From: Macrolepiota albuminosa
Lineage: Eukaryota; Basidiomycota; Agaricomycetes; Agaricales; Agaricaceae
DNA length: 64,000 nucleotides
NCBI GenBank assembly: GCA_027475525.1
Contig: JAMWFC010000108.1
Location: 435,811-499,810, forward strand
Direction of reading: 5' to 3'
Made by a program: the position numbers and the translations under genes. The notes under the pieces are model-generated. The model worked only from the letters and a program-made list of their open reading frames with translations. It made no database searches and was not told the DNA's origin. Below, piece by piece: positions 33,940-44,722 of the stretch. Position 1 is the stretch's first letter; each line of letters starts with the position of its first letter.

Positions 33940-35185
33940 ATGTATTGCATGAGTCAGTATTATGATGTGTGAAAGAATTTTCGAAACTCCCAACTTTTTG
34001 GACATGCTCAACCAGCATCATCCTAACATAACAACACATCCACTGTTTCCTAACTCAGTGCAGGCGTGTCTTATTCGGAAGTCTGGTTGGTAAAAACGTG
34101 TTGTCGATGTTTTGCTATTCTATTCAAGATGGACTCAAAATTTTGCAACTCCCAACTAATGACAGTATTTTCACTCAGGTACAAGATACGGTCCGGTGAG
34201 CTGTGGAAACTGTTACGTTATATCCCCCCCAGTATAATATATCCCCGCCCCGCGAGGAAGAGGACAGAATATGCAGGAATAACAAATCGAACAATGCTGT
34301 ATGAAAGTCAATAGGTGTGGGCGAGTGGGCGCTTTGTATAAATAAGCGATTGGCTCTGTATGCGTGATCACGGTGATGGTGGTTGCCGTTCCAAGTCACG
34401 CTCTAGTCACGTTACAAAATATAGGCTACATTCCCTCCTTTCTGTATCGTTCTATTGGTCTAGTCTTCACCAGATACCCTCCTTTGAAACCAAACTCCGC
34501 GAACTTTTGTAAACATGGATATTGTATTGTATCGAGTCAACATCTACTTTCCACAACGAGCTGTCTTTTAACTTTCGCCCTGATAATTTCGTAATCTGCC
34601 TCAAAATAATAAATGATGCAAGTGGAAGCGGACATGAACTCCCGCTGGAAGAAAGGGGACGGTCGATACTCTGTAAGTTACTCGAGATCCCTATCAAACC
34701 TTGTCAACACTAGATAACGGAAACACTGTTGTATATATTGTAGTGCCCAAGATGCTTTGACTTGAACCCAAGAGAAATGAGGGAATCAGACACGTATGAT
34801 AGTCTTTGTTTCAATATAGTGTGGCCGGTTGACGAGACTACGGAAGATACTCAGTAGTCAACACAGGGCATTGGCTGCGACTCCAGTTCAAATTCAATGA
34901 GGATTCCGGTGGACTATCACTATAACGAAGATCTTACACCCGAGAACAGGACAAGAGCGGATTCTAAGTATGATAGACACTTTGGCACCCCTAGAGAGGA
35001 CTTGGCAGCCAAGACGAGGCTCTGGAGACCTTGAGTTCAATTACGCGCGCGATACCTCCGACGTTGTTGTCCTTCTCTTTTCAGAGTGGCTCCTGTAAGT
35101 CAGCGTCCGGCTGTCAAGGATGGTGTTGTTTTCCAATCAAAGCAATATCATCTTGCGCAATGACCGACAGTCGACACAGTGCGAG
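33940..35185. other. Intergenic, no gene recognised
   Basis: Frames at 34066-34713 are short and overlap on both strands. None has a recognisable domain. The right end is the laccase upstream region. Confidence 0.5.
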
Positions 35186-35228
35186 TATAAAAGGGTTTTA
35201 AGAACTGTATAAGAAGTGTATAAAAGGG
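35186..35228 (+). promoter_or_regulatory. Laccase core promoter, two TATA boxes
   Basis: TATAAAAGG occurs at 35186 and TATAAAAGGG at 35219, about 95 and 62 bp upstream of the laccase ATG. They look like a small duplication (GTATAAAAGGGTT twice). Confidence 0.65.
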
Positions 35229-35280
35229 TTACAAGAAGTACAAGAGTTCTGCAGTGCAAAAAAGACATCTTTTCTAGGAA

Positions 35281-37614
35281 ATGCGATCCCCTGCTCTCTT
35301 CGTCATCTCTCTTCTTTCCATTACATGTAGCGCGATTGGGCCGAGTACGAACCTGCACATTGTAAATAAGGTCATCTCACCCGATGGCCTCAGTCGATCG
35401 TAAGCCTCGCGGCCAATCCGTCATTTACGACTTATGTCCATTCTACTTTGTAGGGCTGTACTAGCTGGGAAGACTCCTGAAAGTGCAAGTTTTCCTGGTC
35501 CTCTCATCACTGGAAACAAGGTGACATCCAATTCCCGCTCATGCAAATTTGCATCCGACAGACACTAAAATCGCGCTTCTAAGGGCGCCAACTTCAAACT
35601 TAATGTCATTGACTCTCTCACCGATAGTTCAATGCTGAGAGCGACGAGCATTGTCAGCTTTGCTCTTCTTCCGGTACCATCTCAGGCTTATGGGAGCTTT
35701 CTCTAGCATTGGCATGGATTATTCCAGTCAAATACTCCTTGGGCCGACGGTCCAGTTGGCGTGACGCAATGCCCGATCATACCTGGACAGTCGTTCCTAT
35801 ATGATTTCAAGGTCCCCGATCAGTCTGGGACGTTTTGGTACCATTCGCATTATTGTATGTGCGTTTCACGATACGATTCATGATGGTTCATGCCCTTATT
35901 TCAGCCACTCAATATTGTGATGGTCTCCGAGGAGTGTTCGTTATTTATGATCCCCACGACCCTCATAAAAGATTGCGAGTGTTCTCATGACCAATTGATA
36001 ATATATATAATCGCTAATTTGAATCATGCATTGTTCTAGGTATGATGTTGACAACGGTCTGTAATATCGTCGCTGTGCATCAGTAATTGATTTTCTTCGT
36101 AAAGGTGATACTGTGATAACGCTCGCTGACTGGTACATCAAGCTCAATGAATTGCTATTCTATTAACTTGAAATCGCAGGTACCACGTTCCTGCTCCCGA
36201 AACTTTTCGCTCTCTCCAAGCCGATTTTCTTACTCTGTCTTATACTACGCTGATCAACGGCAAGGGTCGTTATCTTGGCGCCCCTTCCTCACCTCTTGCT
36301 GTGATCTCCGTTACTAAAGGTCGAAGATATCGCTTCCGCCTTGTCTCTGTCTCATGTGATCCTAACTTCGTCTTCTCTATCGACGCACATACGATGGTGA
36401 GTTTAATGTTATAATGTGTAACTTTTTTTCTTTACCTTTTACGTCTTTTTTTAGGCAATCATCGAAGTCGACGGGAACAACGTACAGCCCCTGACTGTCG
36501 ATTCTATCCAGATCTTCGCTGGCCAACGTTATTCGTTTGTTCTGAATGCCAACCAGTCCATTGATAATTATTGGATTCGCGCGCTCCCCAACTCTGTAAA
36601 CGCGACGTTTGATGGGGGCATAAACTCTGCTATCCTGCGCTACAAACATGCACCTGTACAAGCTCCAAAAAGCACTCAGACCCCCAGTTCTATCCCACTC
36701 CTTGAGACTAACCTACGTCCTCTTGACGACCCCGCTGCGCCCGGTGTTCCTACTCCAGGGGCTGCTGACGTTGATCTCAACCTCGCCATAGGGTTTGACC
36801 CTACCAAGTTCCAGTTCACTATCAATGGCGTTCAGTTCATTCCACCCACAGTGCCTATACTCCTTCAAATTCTAAGCGGCGCGAAAAGTGCTCAAGAGCT
36901 TCTTCCCTCTGGAGCTGTCTATACCTTGCCTAAGAACAAGGTCATCGAAGTTTCCATTCCTGGAGGTTCTCCTGGATCTCCTGTAGGTGTACATTGTTTT
37001 CTTTCTAAAGAAACGTCGCTGACCTGACTTTTTCAGCACCCCTTCCATCTCCATGGGGTACCATATTGCGTTTGCCCCCTATTTATTTGAATACTAATCA
37101 TGATGACACAGCATAGTTTCTCCGTAATTCGAAGTGCCGGGAACTCAACCTACAACTTTGCGAATCCTGTTAGTATGACACCTCGATTTTACAAGTCCTG
37201 AACCCACCGTCCCACAGGTTCGACGTGATGTTGTTTCTACTGGCTCAGGTTCTGACAACGTCACGATTCGATTCACGACGGATAGCCCTGGTCCTTGGAT
37301 TTTCCATTGGTGGGTTGATTTATAAAGTTTTCTTGAGTTGCCATTCACAAAACAACTGGACAGTCATATCGATTGGCATTTACAGGGGTATGTTTATCAC
37401 ATCTGTGGCAATGCTTGTTCTGGATATAGTGCCTCTCCAGTGGTCTCGCTATCGTATTCGCAGAAGACGTGTCAGATGTCGCTCAATTTAATCCTCCGTG
37501 TAAGATGTCTCTCCATTTGTTATACCGACTACTTGCTCATACACGTACCTAGCGTCTTGGGATGCACTGTGTCCCCCCTTTGATGCTGTTAACCCTGACG
37601 CCAAGTTAAATTAG
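35281..37614 (+). CDS. Laccase (multicopper oxidase), secreted, apparently intact
   Basis: The start [18 protein letters not shown] is a signal peptide. All four copper regions are present across exons: [25 protein letters not shown] with [16 protein letters not shown] joined by an intron to HSFSVIR; and GPWIFHC joined by an intron to [18 protein letters not shown]. The type-1 copper Cys is made across the intron (TG+T). The residue ten after it is Leu, as in medium-potential laccases. The end, [14 protein letters not shown], is the usual C-terminus, reached through a GTAAGA...CCTAG intron. Laccases oxidise phenols with O2 outside the cell (lignin, pigment). A Copia element begins only 156 bp after the stop. 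Confidence 0.9.
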
Positions 37615-37770
37615 TGATTATCAATGCATTTAGATATTGTGGTTTGACTTAACACTTGTTGATTATGCAAGCTAAACCTACAATAGATTTGTTTGGTAGT
37701 TTCATTGTTTTGCCAAAACCTTAAGATGGCATGTTTGGGAAAACCAATGTGCTGAGTGTTTCATTGATGA

Positions 37771-38118
37771 TGTTGGAATCCGTACAGATAGCAGCGATAC
37801 GTTAGGCGCGACCAACACCTAGATCAATACTTTGTAAGTTCTTAATCCTCAGAACGTATAAACGGAACTGTATTGTGTGTACCTAGATCAATACTTTGTA
37901 AGTTCTTAATCTAGGTTTATGTATGAGTTATTGGTGAGTGTAAGTGAGTAAGTAACGCACCCTCAGAACGTATAAACGGAACTGAGGGTGCTATTGGCGT
38001 GTGCCAGTATAAGTACATTCGTCGGACAAAGCAACTGTGCCACTCGATGTGGCCCTGGCCCACTGTTCGCGGCACCCCTCTGTGTCGTCACACATATCAC
38101 ATCCGTGACACTCTAACA
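37771..38118 (-). repeat. 3' LTR of Copia 2 (CpG-rich copy)
   Basis: It begins TGTTGGAATCCGTAC and ends CTCTAACA on the plus strand. It keeps many CpG sites that are TpG or CpA in the other LTR. Internally, CCTAGATCAATACTTTG and CTCAGAACGTATAAACGG each occur twice. Confidence 0.92.
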
Positions 38119-38170
38119 CTCCTCCTTGCCGCGGACACGGTACAGACGGTCTCCTCCTCGCACATGATTG

Positions 38171-38697
38171 TCAGGATACTCCGAGTATAAGGTGTAAGTG
38201 GGTAAATAGGGGTTTTGGGAGGGGTTTCTTGAATAGGTCGGCGACGTTGTCCTCAGTGTTGATATACTTGATGATTATGTCGCCCATATGTGCTCGCTCG
38301 CGAATGAAGTGATACTTGATGTCAAAATGCTTTACCCTGGCATGTGCTGTGGGGTCCTCTGAGAGTACAATGGCGGCCTTGTTGTCACAGAACATGGTTG
38401 TAGGCTTTGCTGTAAAGTCAAGACCAATCTTCTTTGTCAGCATTCAAAGCCAGATGCATTCTTGGGTGGATTTGTATGCTGCCATATACTCAGCTTTGCA
38501 TGAGGAGGTGGCGACGGTCTTCTGCTTTCGTACAGACCAGGATATGGCTCTGCTGCCTAAGGACCACGTATATCCACTGGTGCTCCTCCTCGTGTCGAGG
38601 CAGCTCGCCCAGTCCGCATCCATGAAGCCTCACAGGACAATTGACGGACCCCCTATTCTCAGCTTCATGTCCTTCATCCCCTTGAGGTATCACAGTA
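38171..38697 (-). pseudogene. Copia 2 RNase H region
   Basis: The readable part gives KIGLDFTAKPTTMFCDNKAA, SEDPTAHARVKHFDIKYHF, IIKYINTEDNVADLFKKPLP: the Copia RNase H C-terminal half with its DNKAA Asp. The upstream part is out of frame (38490-38810 carries the linker with RT). Confidence 0.8.
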
Positions 38698-38698
38698 G

Positions 38699-39517
38699 TT
38701 ATATTGCGGCGTTCCAATGCATTCTGTTGTAATTGTCCAGGAACTGGGAGAGCTGCTGTACGGCGAATGCTATGTTGGGGCATGTCACAATCATGATGTA
38801 CAAGAGGCATCCCACGAGTGACCTGTAGGGTAGGCGTTCAATGTCTCTTTTCTCCTCCTTAGTCTGAGTCTTGTGGTTTGGCCACCTCAGCTTCAAGCCA
38901 GGCTCCATGGGCACTGAAAGGGGGTGGGCCTTGTCTTGTCTGAATTGCTGCAGGATGCGGTTAATGAACGTGGTCTGAGACAGAGCAACCATACGATTGG
39001 TTTTGTCCCATTCCACAGACACTCTGACAAGGTGCTTTGGGGTTCCCAGATCTGAGATGGTCCAGGTTTCTCTCATTTGCGCTTTGAACCTTTCATTCTT
39101 GTCTTTCAAGCTTGCCACAGCTAGGAAGTTGTCAACATGCATGGCCACAATCACAGTTCCTGTGGGTCTAATTCTATGATATATGCAGGGTTCGCATGCT
39201 AACCTGGTGAATCCCCATGCTATCATCTGCTCGTTCAGCATCTGGTTCCAAATATGCCCTGCCTGTTTCATACCGTAGAGCCCCTTTTTGAGTTCACATA
39301 CCCAGCCTTCTTTTCCTAGTTTCTCGAAGCCCTCAGGTTGCTCCATGTACTGCGTCTCATTTTCAGGTAAGTTGCCATATAGGAATGCCATCTTGACGTC
39401 GATCTGATTTGCATCCCACCCCTGCGCTGCTGCAATATGCAGGAGTAACATGGGATTATCCTGTATATGCCTATTTCCTTTAGCGACTGGATCTCCTCTC
39501 AGTAGCCATCTTCCCAT
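38699..39517 (-). pseudogene. Copia 2 reverse transcriptase
   Basis: 272 open codons with QIDVKMAFLYGNLPE (first catalytic Asp), GLYGMKQAGHIWN, and IVAMHVDNFLAVAS, where the usual YVDD is HVDN, so one catalytic Asp is Asn. LPYRSLVGCLLYIMI and FAVQQLSQFLDNYN follow. Copia RTs copy element RNA to DNA; this one should be inactive. Confidence 0.88.
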
Positions 39518-40160
39518 TTTTGCATGTCAGGGCTGTTTTTGGCTTCTGTCCAGGAGTTAGGCTTGTCAGGTAAGTTTGAGGGTAGTGGGTCAATGTTACT
39601 CAGCTGAGTTAGTGCCGCAAAGATCCTGTCATGGTCAATTTTGTCATTCGTGGGTGCAGGCACTTGTTCAGCTGTTTGCATGTGGGTGTGCGTGGGCACC
39701 TGCTCGTCATCTGCAGTTCCTGAATTGGCTGTTACCTTGGCTTCCTTCCTCTCTCTCACCCTTCATTCACTATCCCTGACCTCTCCTACTGCCCTTTCCA
39801 GTCTTGTTTGGGGTCAGTTTTTCTTGGTGCTTGCCTTCTCAGTTGGTTGCCTGGTCCATGTGGAACATCTTGGGAGCATTGCTGTTGTCTCGTTAGCTTG
39901 ACTTTTGGTCAGCAGTTGGCTGGGGGTCAGTGAATCTACTTCGAATTCTGTCAAGTCATCATCTTTTTCCAGGGGAGCTGGTGATGTTGAGTTGGGATGT
40001 GTAGCTGTGTTGTAGCGGTGTTGTTTTGGTCTGGGCTGGGGGTGAGAGTTGTCTTGTGACGTTCAATGAACTTTACATGATGCAATTGGTAGACTTTCAT
40101 CTTTGTTTTGTCCCAGCAATGGTATGTCTTCAAGTTCTGACCATAGCCTATTAGGGTGCA
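39499..40160 (-). pseudogene. Copia 2 linker between integrase and RT
   Basis: Readable pieces include TYHCWDKTKMKVYQLHHVKF (the block after integrase that is seen also in Copia 1) and a Pro/Thr/Ala-rich stretch with THTHMQTAEQVPAPTNDKID. Frames change several times. Confidence 0.65.
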
Positions 40161-40241
40161 CTCAAGTGATTACAGCCTGACCTTTGGATTGTGTCCAGGG
40201 ACAAGAACAAAGGCTCTACAGCCTATTTTGTGCATGTACAA

Positions 40242-41046
40242 TTAGTCAGGGGTGCGGTTGAACCAGAGTTCATAAGGCATCTTTCCATTGAGAGATTTGG
40301 TTGGCATCTTGGCATGAAGGTGGGCAGCAGTCAGATAGAACTCATCCCAGAGGTACTCAGGGCAGTTCGTGTCCAGTCTCATTGTTCTTGCCTTTTCCAT
40401 CAAGGTGTGATGCATGTGCTCAACTCGTTCTATGTGTGCCAAAGTGTATGGCACACTGCGTTTGTTTCTGGTGCCTCTACTCTCTAGCCATTCCATCATC
40501 TCATTGCTGGTTAGTTCCCCATCAAACCTGGTCCAATACTTTCCCAGCTTACATCCACTTTTGTTTTCTCGAGCCAGTTCCCAGGTTTTTAATGTGTGAA
40601 AAGCATCCCCTTTATTTTGAAATGGAATAGACCAAGGCATATTCGAGGAATCATTGACTATGTCGAGTATGTAATAATTTCCAGATCTGGACTGTACGCT
40701 GACTGGCCCCATCAGATCTACCCACACTATCTCCAGCTTATGTGTTGCCCTGTGCCTCTCCTGTCGCATTTTAGGGACTGGCATCTTGGTCTGTTTACCA
40801 ATGATGCAACTGTCACACTTGGGTATGAGATTGTGGGGGAAGGTGGGTGCACCTTTGATCTTTTGATCGCAGGCTAGCTAAAGTATAGCTTGGTAGTTTG
40901 TGTGGCTGAGGCGATGGTGCCAGGTAGTCAGGTTTGCATCCTGGTGAGCTGTGTATGCGTGTTCCATTGTTGTCTTGCAGAGGTCGATGGCATACAGCCT
41001 CCTCCTTTATAACAGAGGCCCACAAGCAATCACTTTCCCATGTCAC
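40242..41046 (-). pseudogene. Copia 2 integrase
   Basis: A zinc-region fragment CDSCIIGKQTKMPVPKMR is followed by EIVWVDLMGPVSVQSRSGNY (first Asp), FDGELTSNEM where the usual TDNGGEF second Asp motif is degenerate, and VEHMHHTLMEKARTM (Glu). Integrase inserts element DNA. A stop or shift separates it from the upstream protease. Confidence 0.85.
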
Positions 41047-41049
41047 TCC

Positions 41050-41373
41050 TTAATCATCAAAGTAGGAACTAATGCGGCTGTTGATCGAGGTCTGGCTGAC
41101 AAAGATGAGGCAGACTGTGGAGTTTGGGACATAAAGGGCATTCTTAAGGCAAAGGAGGTTTCCATCTTTGGTGCGTAGCTGTATTTTTCCTATGCCATGT
41201 GCAGTAATTGCGGACCTACCTACTCCTTTGATGTTCCTTGGCTTGATGGGCTGGAGTATTGAGAAGTCCGATTTGTATGGTGAGATGTGGGCAGTTGCCC
41301 CAGTATTGACATAGAATGGGCAGTCAACTGTGGAGATGAGGGCGGTTTCTTGGTTCTGATTGTTGACCTCCAT
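41050..41373 (-). pseudogene. Copia 2 protease
   Basis: CPFYVNTGATAHISPYKSDF is the aspartic protease active-site region, but the D of the usual DSGA/DTGA is N. The same residue is in the duplicated copy at 41526-41801. GIGKIQLRTKDGNLL and LKNALYVPN follow. Gag-pol processing would fail. Confidence 0.82.
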
Positions 41374-42106
41374 GTGATGTTTCTAGTCGATGGACACCGT
41401 CAGCTCCTCCTCCTCAAGGAATGCCATCCAGCCTTCCCACTCAAGCTTGTTGGCGGTGGCAGAAACAGCAGTGGGGATGTTGTCAGTCATTAACCCTGTG
41501 AAGCTGATTGCAGGCGAGATGGTGTTTAGCATTTGGAGCTTCTTGAGATCACCATCCTCAATGAGGTAGACCTTCCCCTTTGGGCTGGTGAGCTGGGTGA
41601 ATACCTTTGCATTTGTACTGCCCATGCTGGTGGACTTCCCTTTTGCTTGCTGCGTAGGGTTGGTATTAGTAGGAGAGGCTGGAGTATTGAGAAGTCCGAT
41701 TTGTATGGTGAGATGTGGGCAGTTGCCCCAGTATTGACATAGAATGGGCAGTCAACTGTGGAGATGAGGGCGGTTTCTTGGTTCTGATTGTTGACCTCCA
41801 TGTGATGTTTCTAGTCGATGGACACCGTCAGCTCCTCCTCCTCAAGGAATGCCATCCAGCCTTCCCACTCAAGCTTGTTGGCGGTGGCAGAAACAGCAGT
41901 GGGGATGTTGTCAGTCATTAACCCTGTGAAGCTGATTGCAGGCGAGATGGTGTTTAGCATTTGGAGCTTCTTGAGATCACCATCCTCAATGAGGTAGACC
42001 TTCCCCTTTGGGCTGGTGAGCTGGGTGAATACCTTTGCATTTGTACTGCCCATGCTGGTGGACTTCCCTTTTGCTTGCTGCGTAGGGTTGGTATTAGTAG
42101 GAGAGG
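41251..42106. repeat. Perfect 428-bp tandem duplication in Copia 2
   Basis: Bases 41251-41678 and 41679-42106 appear identical; the open frames starting at 41287 and 41715 encode the same 68 residues. The copy covers the gag end and protease start, so gag is repeated partly and the frame into pol is broken. The junction reads GAGGC|TGGAGTATTG. Confidence 0.9.
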
Positions 42107-43332
42107 CAGCGTATGCTGCATTCTGAGCAGCCTCAACACCTAACTTCTCCATAGCTCCTCCAGGGTATGTGCAGAACTGTGCCTTGTGACCTCCACAGGA
42201 CCGTCCATGCGTGGCGCATGTGGTGCAGCACTTGGCACCCGCATGATGCGTGTGCCCCAGGAGCCAGGGCTTCTGCGACTTCCACCGTCCTTGTATCGTT
42301 GCGGCAAGGGCCGTGTCAATGCTAAGGCCGGTATTAGAGGACTTTAGATTTGTCAGGTTCTGTATGGTCTCCATCAGCTTACAGATGTTGTCTGAAGTGT
42401 AGGGAGAGCTTTTTGTGGCGTCTGCAAGGCTGTTTAGTAATATGATGCATTTGAAAAGGTCTTCATCCAGTGACTTGATTGCAAAGATGCGATGGACTGT
42501 GTTGCAGATCTTTTTGGCAGTGGTGGTCAATGGTTCAGTAGCAGAGCACTGAATTTTTAGGACTTCCTGGATCAAGGTGACCATGCGCACTGGTCCCTCA
42601 CCTTCTGCCCAAGTCTTGACCCTGTCGTACATGCCAGCAGCGGTGCTTACATTGTCCAGGCCCTCATACTCTGAGTTGTCAAGGGCGGTGAGTATTACTG
42701 CCCGTGCGAAATTGTTGTTAGAGACCCAGTTCTGGTATGCCATAGTGTCAGAAGCTCATAGAATAACTTAGAGGGTTCAAGATGATAAGCAGATTATGAG
42801 TTCTAGATTTCGAGAGAACTGAGAATGACGTGAAGTGAGACGAACAACTGTGTTGATTGCCTAGAGTTTTCTAACGAATACAGAGTTTTTATAGATAATC
42901 AGGTAAAGGAGAAAAGGATAAGGAGTAATGAGAAATAGTGAAGACCGGATCATGTAAGAGTCTGTGAAAATCGTGTATGACGAAATGTGATATAATTAGA
43001 GATAAGGAGAAAAAAAGGAGAGTATAGAGTTTAGGAGAAGTCGACGAAATTGAGTCTAATCGGGATTCGGAAGATACTTGCTATACTTTGATGAATTCTT
43101 GACACATAGGCTCTGTGAGTGTGCTAGGGCATGCCACATAAGCTGGGAAGACATAGAATTTAAGGCCAAGAAGGGAGAGGTGTATTTCGAGAGATTTGGA
43201 CCATTTTCCAAAGTTGGCTGTGGATGAGTTGCAAGAGAACTTCTCTTGCTTCCACTCAGCCCCTCGGACTGAGATGGTGTGGATAGATGGATTGCTGGCA
43301 TTGGTGCTGGACATCTTGGACTCAACTGACAT
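41811..43332 (-). pseudogene. Copia 2 gag, interrupted by a solo LTR
   Basis: The N-terminal part starts at 43332 or 43314 (MSSTNASNPSIHT, GKWSKSLEIHLSLLGL) and runs to LTEPM. The C-terminal part resumes at 42743 (AYQNWVSNNNFARAVILTAL) and carries a zinc-knuckle-like C/H cluster (CCTTCATHGRSCGGHKAQFC). The two parts join exactly when the solo LTR and one CATAG are removed. Gag forms the particle that packages the RNA. Confidence 0.85.
42746..43104 (-). repeat. Solo LTR, family 2, in Copia 2 gag, TSD CATAG
   Basis: TGTCAGAAGCTC...GAATTCTTGACA is flanked by CATAG at 42741-42745 and 43105-43109. On the minus strand it has a TATAAAAACTC TATA box near 42885. It differs from the solo LTR family at 5.7, 8.1 and 51.8 kb. 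Confidence 0.88.
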
Positions 43333-43510
43333 GCATGTTAACGTAGAATTGTGTTTTTGGGCGCTGTTATCAGCCAACAACAATAGACATGATTTCTAGA
43401 TTTGGGTTGAATCCCTGACAAGGGGAATAAGACAAAGGTGACAGGAGGTTTTCCCAAATGAGGAAGGAGGATTCCAAGCAAGTAGTGATACAACCAGTAG
43501 CCTACTCAAG

Positions 43511-43524
43511 GAGAGCCCATAATC
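43511..43524 (-). other. Primer binding site, initiator-tRNA anticodon-loop type
   Basis: Directly inside the 5' LTR the minus strand reads GATTATGGGCTCTC. Its complement contains CCCATAA, the anticodon loop of eukaryotic initiator tRNA-Met. Copia-type elements are known to prime with an internal cut of that tRNA. The assignment is inferred from position and this match. Confidence 0.6.
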
Positions 43525-43890
43525 TGTTGGAATCCATACAAATAGCAGCAATATGTTAGGTGCGACCAATACCTAGATCAATACTTTGTAAGTCCTTTAT
43601 CCTCAGAACATATAAACAGAACTGTATTGTGTGTACCTAGATCAATACTTTGTAAGTTCTTAATCTAGGTTTATGTATGAGTTATTGGTGAGTGTAAGTA
43701 AATGAGTAAGTAATGCACCCTCAGAACATATAAATGGAACTGAGGGTGCTATTGGCATGTGCCACTATAAGTACATTTGTTGGACAAAGCAACTGTGCCA
43801 AAGCAACTGTGCCACTTGATGTGGCCCTGGCCCACTGTTCGCGGCACCCCTCTGTGTCATCACACATATCACATCCACGACACTCTAACA
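43525..43890 (-). repeat. 5' LTR of Copia 2 (CpG-decayed copy)
   Basis: It matches 37771-38118 but most CpG sites have become TpG or CpA. It has a 14-bp duplication (AAAGCAACTGTGCC twice) and a 4-bp insertion (AAAT), which account for the 18-bp length difference. Confidence 0.92.
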
Positions 43891-43895
43891 GATGA

Positions 43896-44722
43896 TACAA
43901 CCATATATTGTCCTCTACACTTCAGGAAATTACAGTCCTGAAAAAACATGTGTTAAAAAAAGGTCATGTGATTTCTCACTAGTATTTCTCTAGAAAATTT
44001 TGTAGAATTGCCTAATTGGGAAATTTCCATAGACTTTTTGGAGAAACACTTAGTGAAAGTCATATAATCTATCCAGAAATCTATGTGATAATCACCTATA
44101 ATCTTAGTTAAAATTCAGATGTTCAATTTGTGCATGAGTGGAGCAAAAGTAAGGTTGTATGCATCTAGTATTTTTAGTGAGATGAGTATAGGTGAAACTC
44201 AGGTATATTGCATGAGAAAATTGAATTTCTGAGTCCCCCCTGAGAGAGACTGAGACTCAAGCTAACTACAAGACTTGGTCTGATGCTCTCAAATGCATTG
44301 GAGAAAACTACATTGGTCATTTTTGAACCTAAGAATCAAAGCAAGCCTCTTGTGGCAATTTATTCTCTCATTCTTTTGAGTTCAGTTAAAATATTTTTTC
44401 TATAATTTTGACAGAAATATTCAAATAAAATTCTGAAATTAATTGGATTATTTTTACCTCGTTTTTACAATGTTTTGCCAAAGAACATCATTTCCTACAC
44501 CCAGTGATACCGACATCATGTACAGCACACCCTCAGTCAAAACATACGAGATTTACTTACAGTATCACATCAGTTTTCTTAGGTCATTAGTTTTGATACA
44601 TTGAACTACCACTGAGAGATTTTCAGGGAAATATTTGTTATGCATGCAGAATTACAATGTTTTGAAAACAGTCTAATTCTCCGCCCCCCGTGGAGGCTTG
44701 GACTATAGAGTTCTTCAACCCT
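43896..44722. other. AT-rich DNA without a recognised gene
   Basis: The stretch to about 44650 has few CpG and resembles the repeat islands. It is probably an older repeat remnant next to the Copia insertion. The last part is the 3' UTR of the small cysteine-rich gene. Confidence 0.45.

Larger units (their letters stand above)
37771..43890 (-). mobile_element. Copia retrotransposon 2, complete with LTRs and target duplication, disabled
   Basis: The element runs on the minus strand. LTRs lie at 43525-43890 (5') and 37771-38118 (3'). GATGA flanks it on both sides (37766-37770 and 43891-43895). The polypurine tract GGCAAGGAGGAG abuts the 3' LTR and a tRNA-like primer site abuts the 5' LTR. Gag, protease, integrase, RT and RNase H occur in Copia order. 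It is broken by a solo LTR in gag, a 428-bp tandem duplication, several stops, and lost catalytic residues. Confidence 0.92.

Noticed and set aside
42895..43080. Independent promoter or small gene upstream of gag
   Set aside because: The TATA box and frame changes belong to the 359-bp solo LTR with CATAG flanks.
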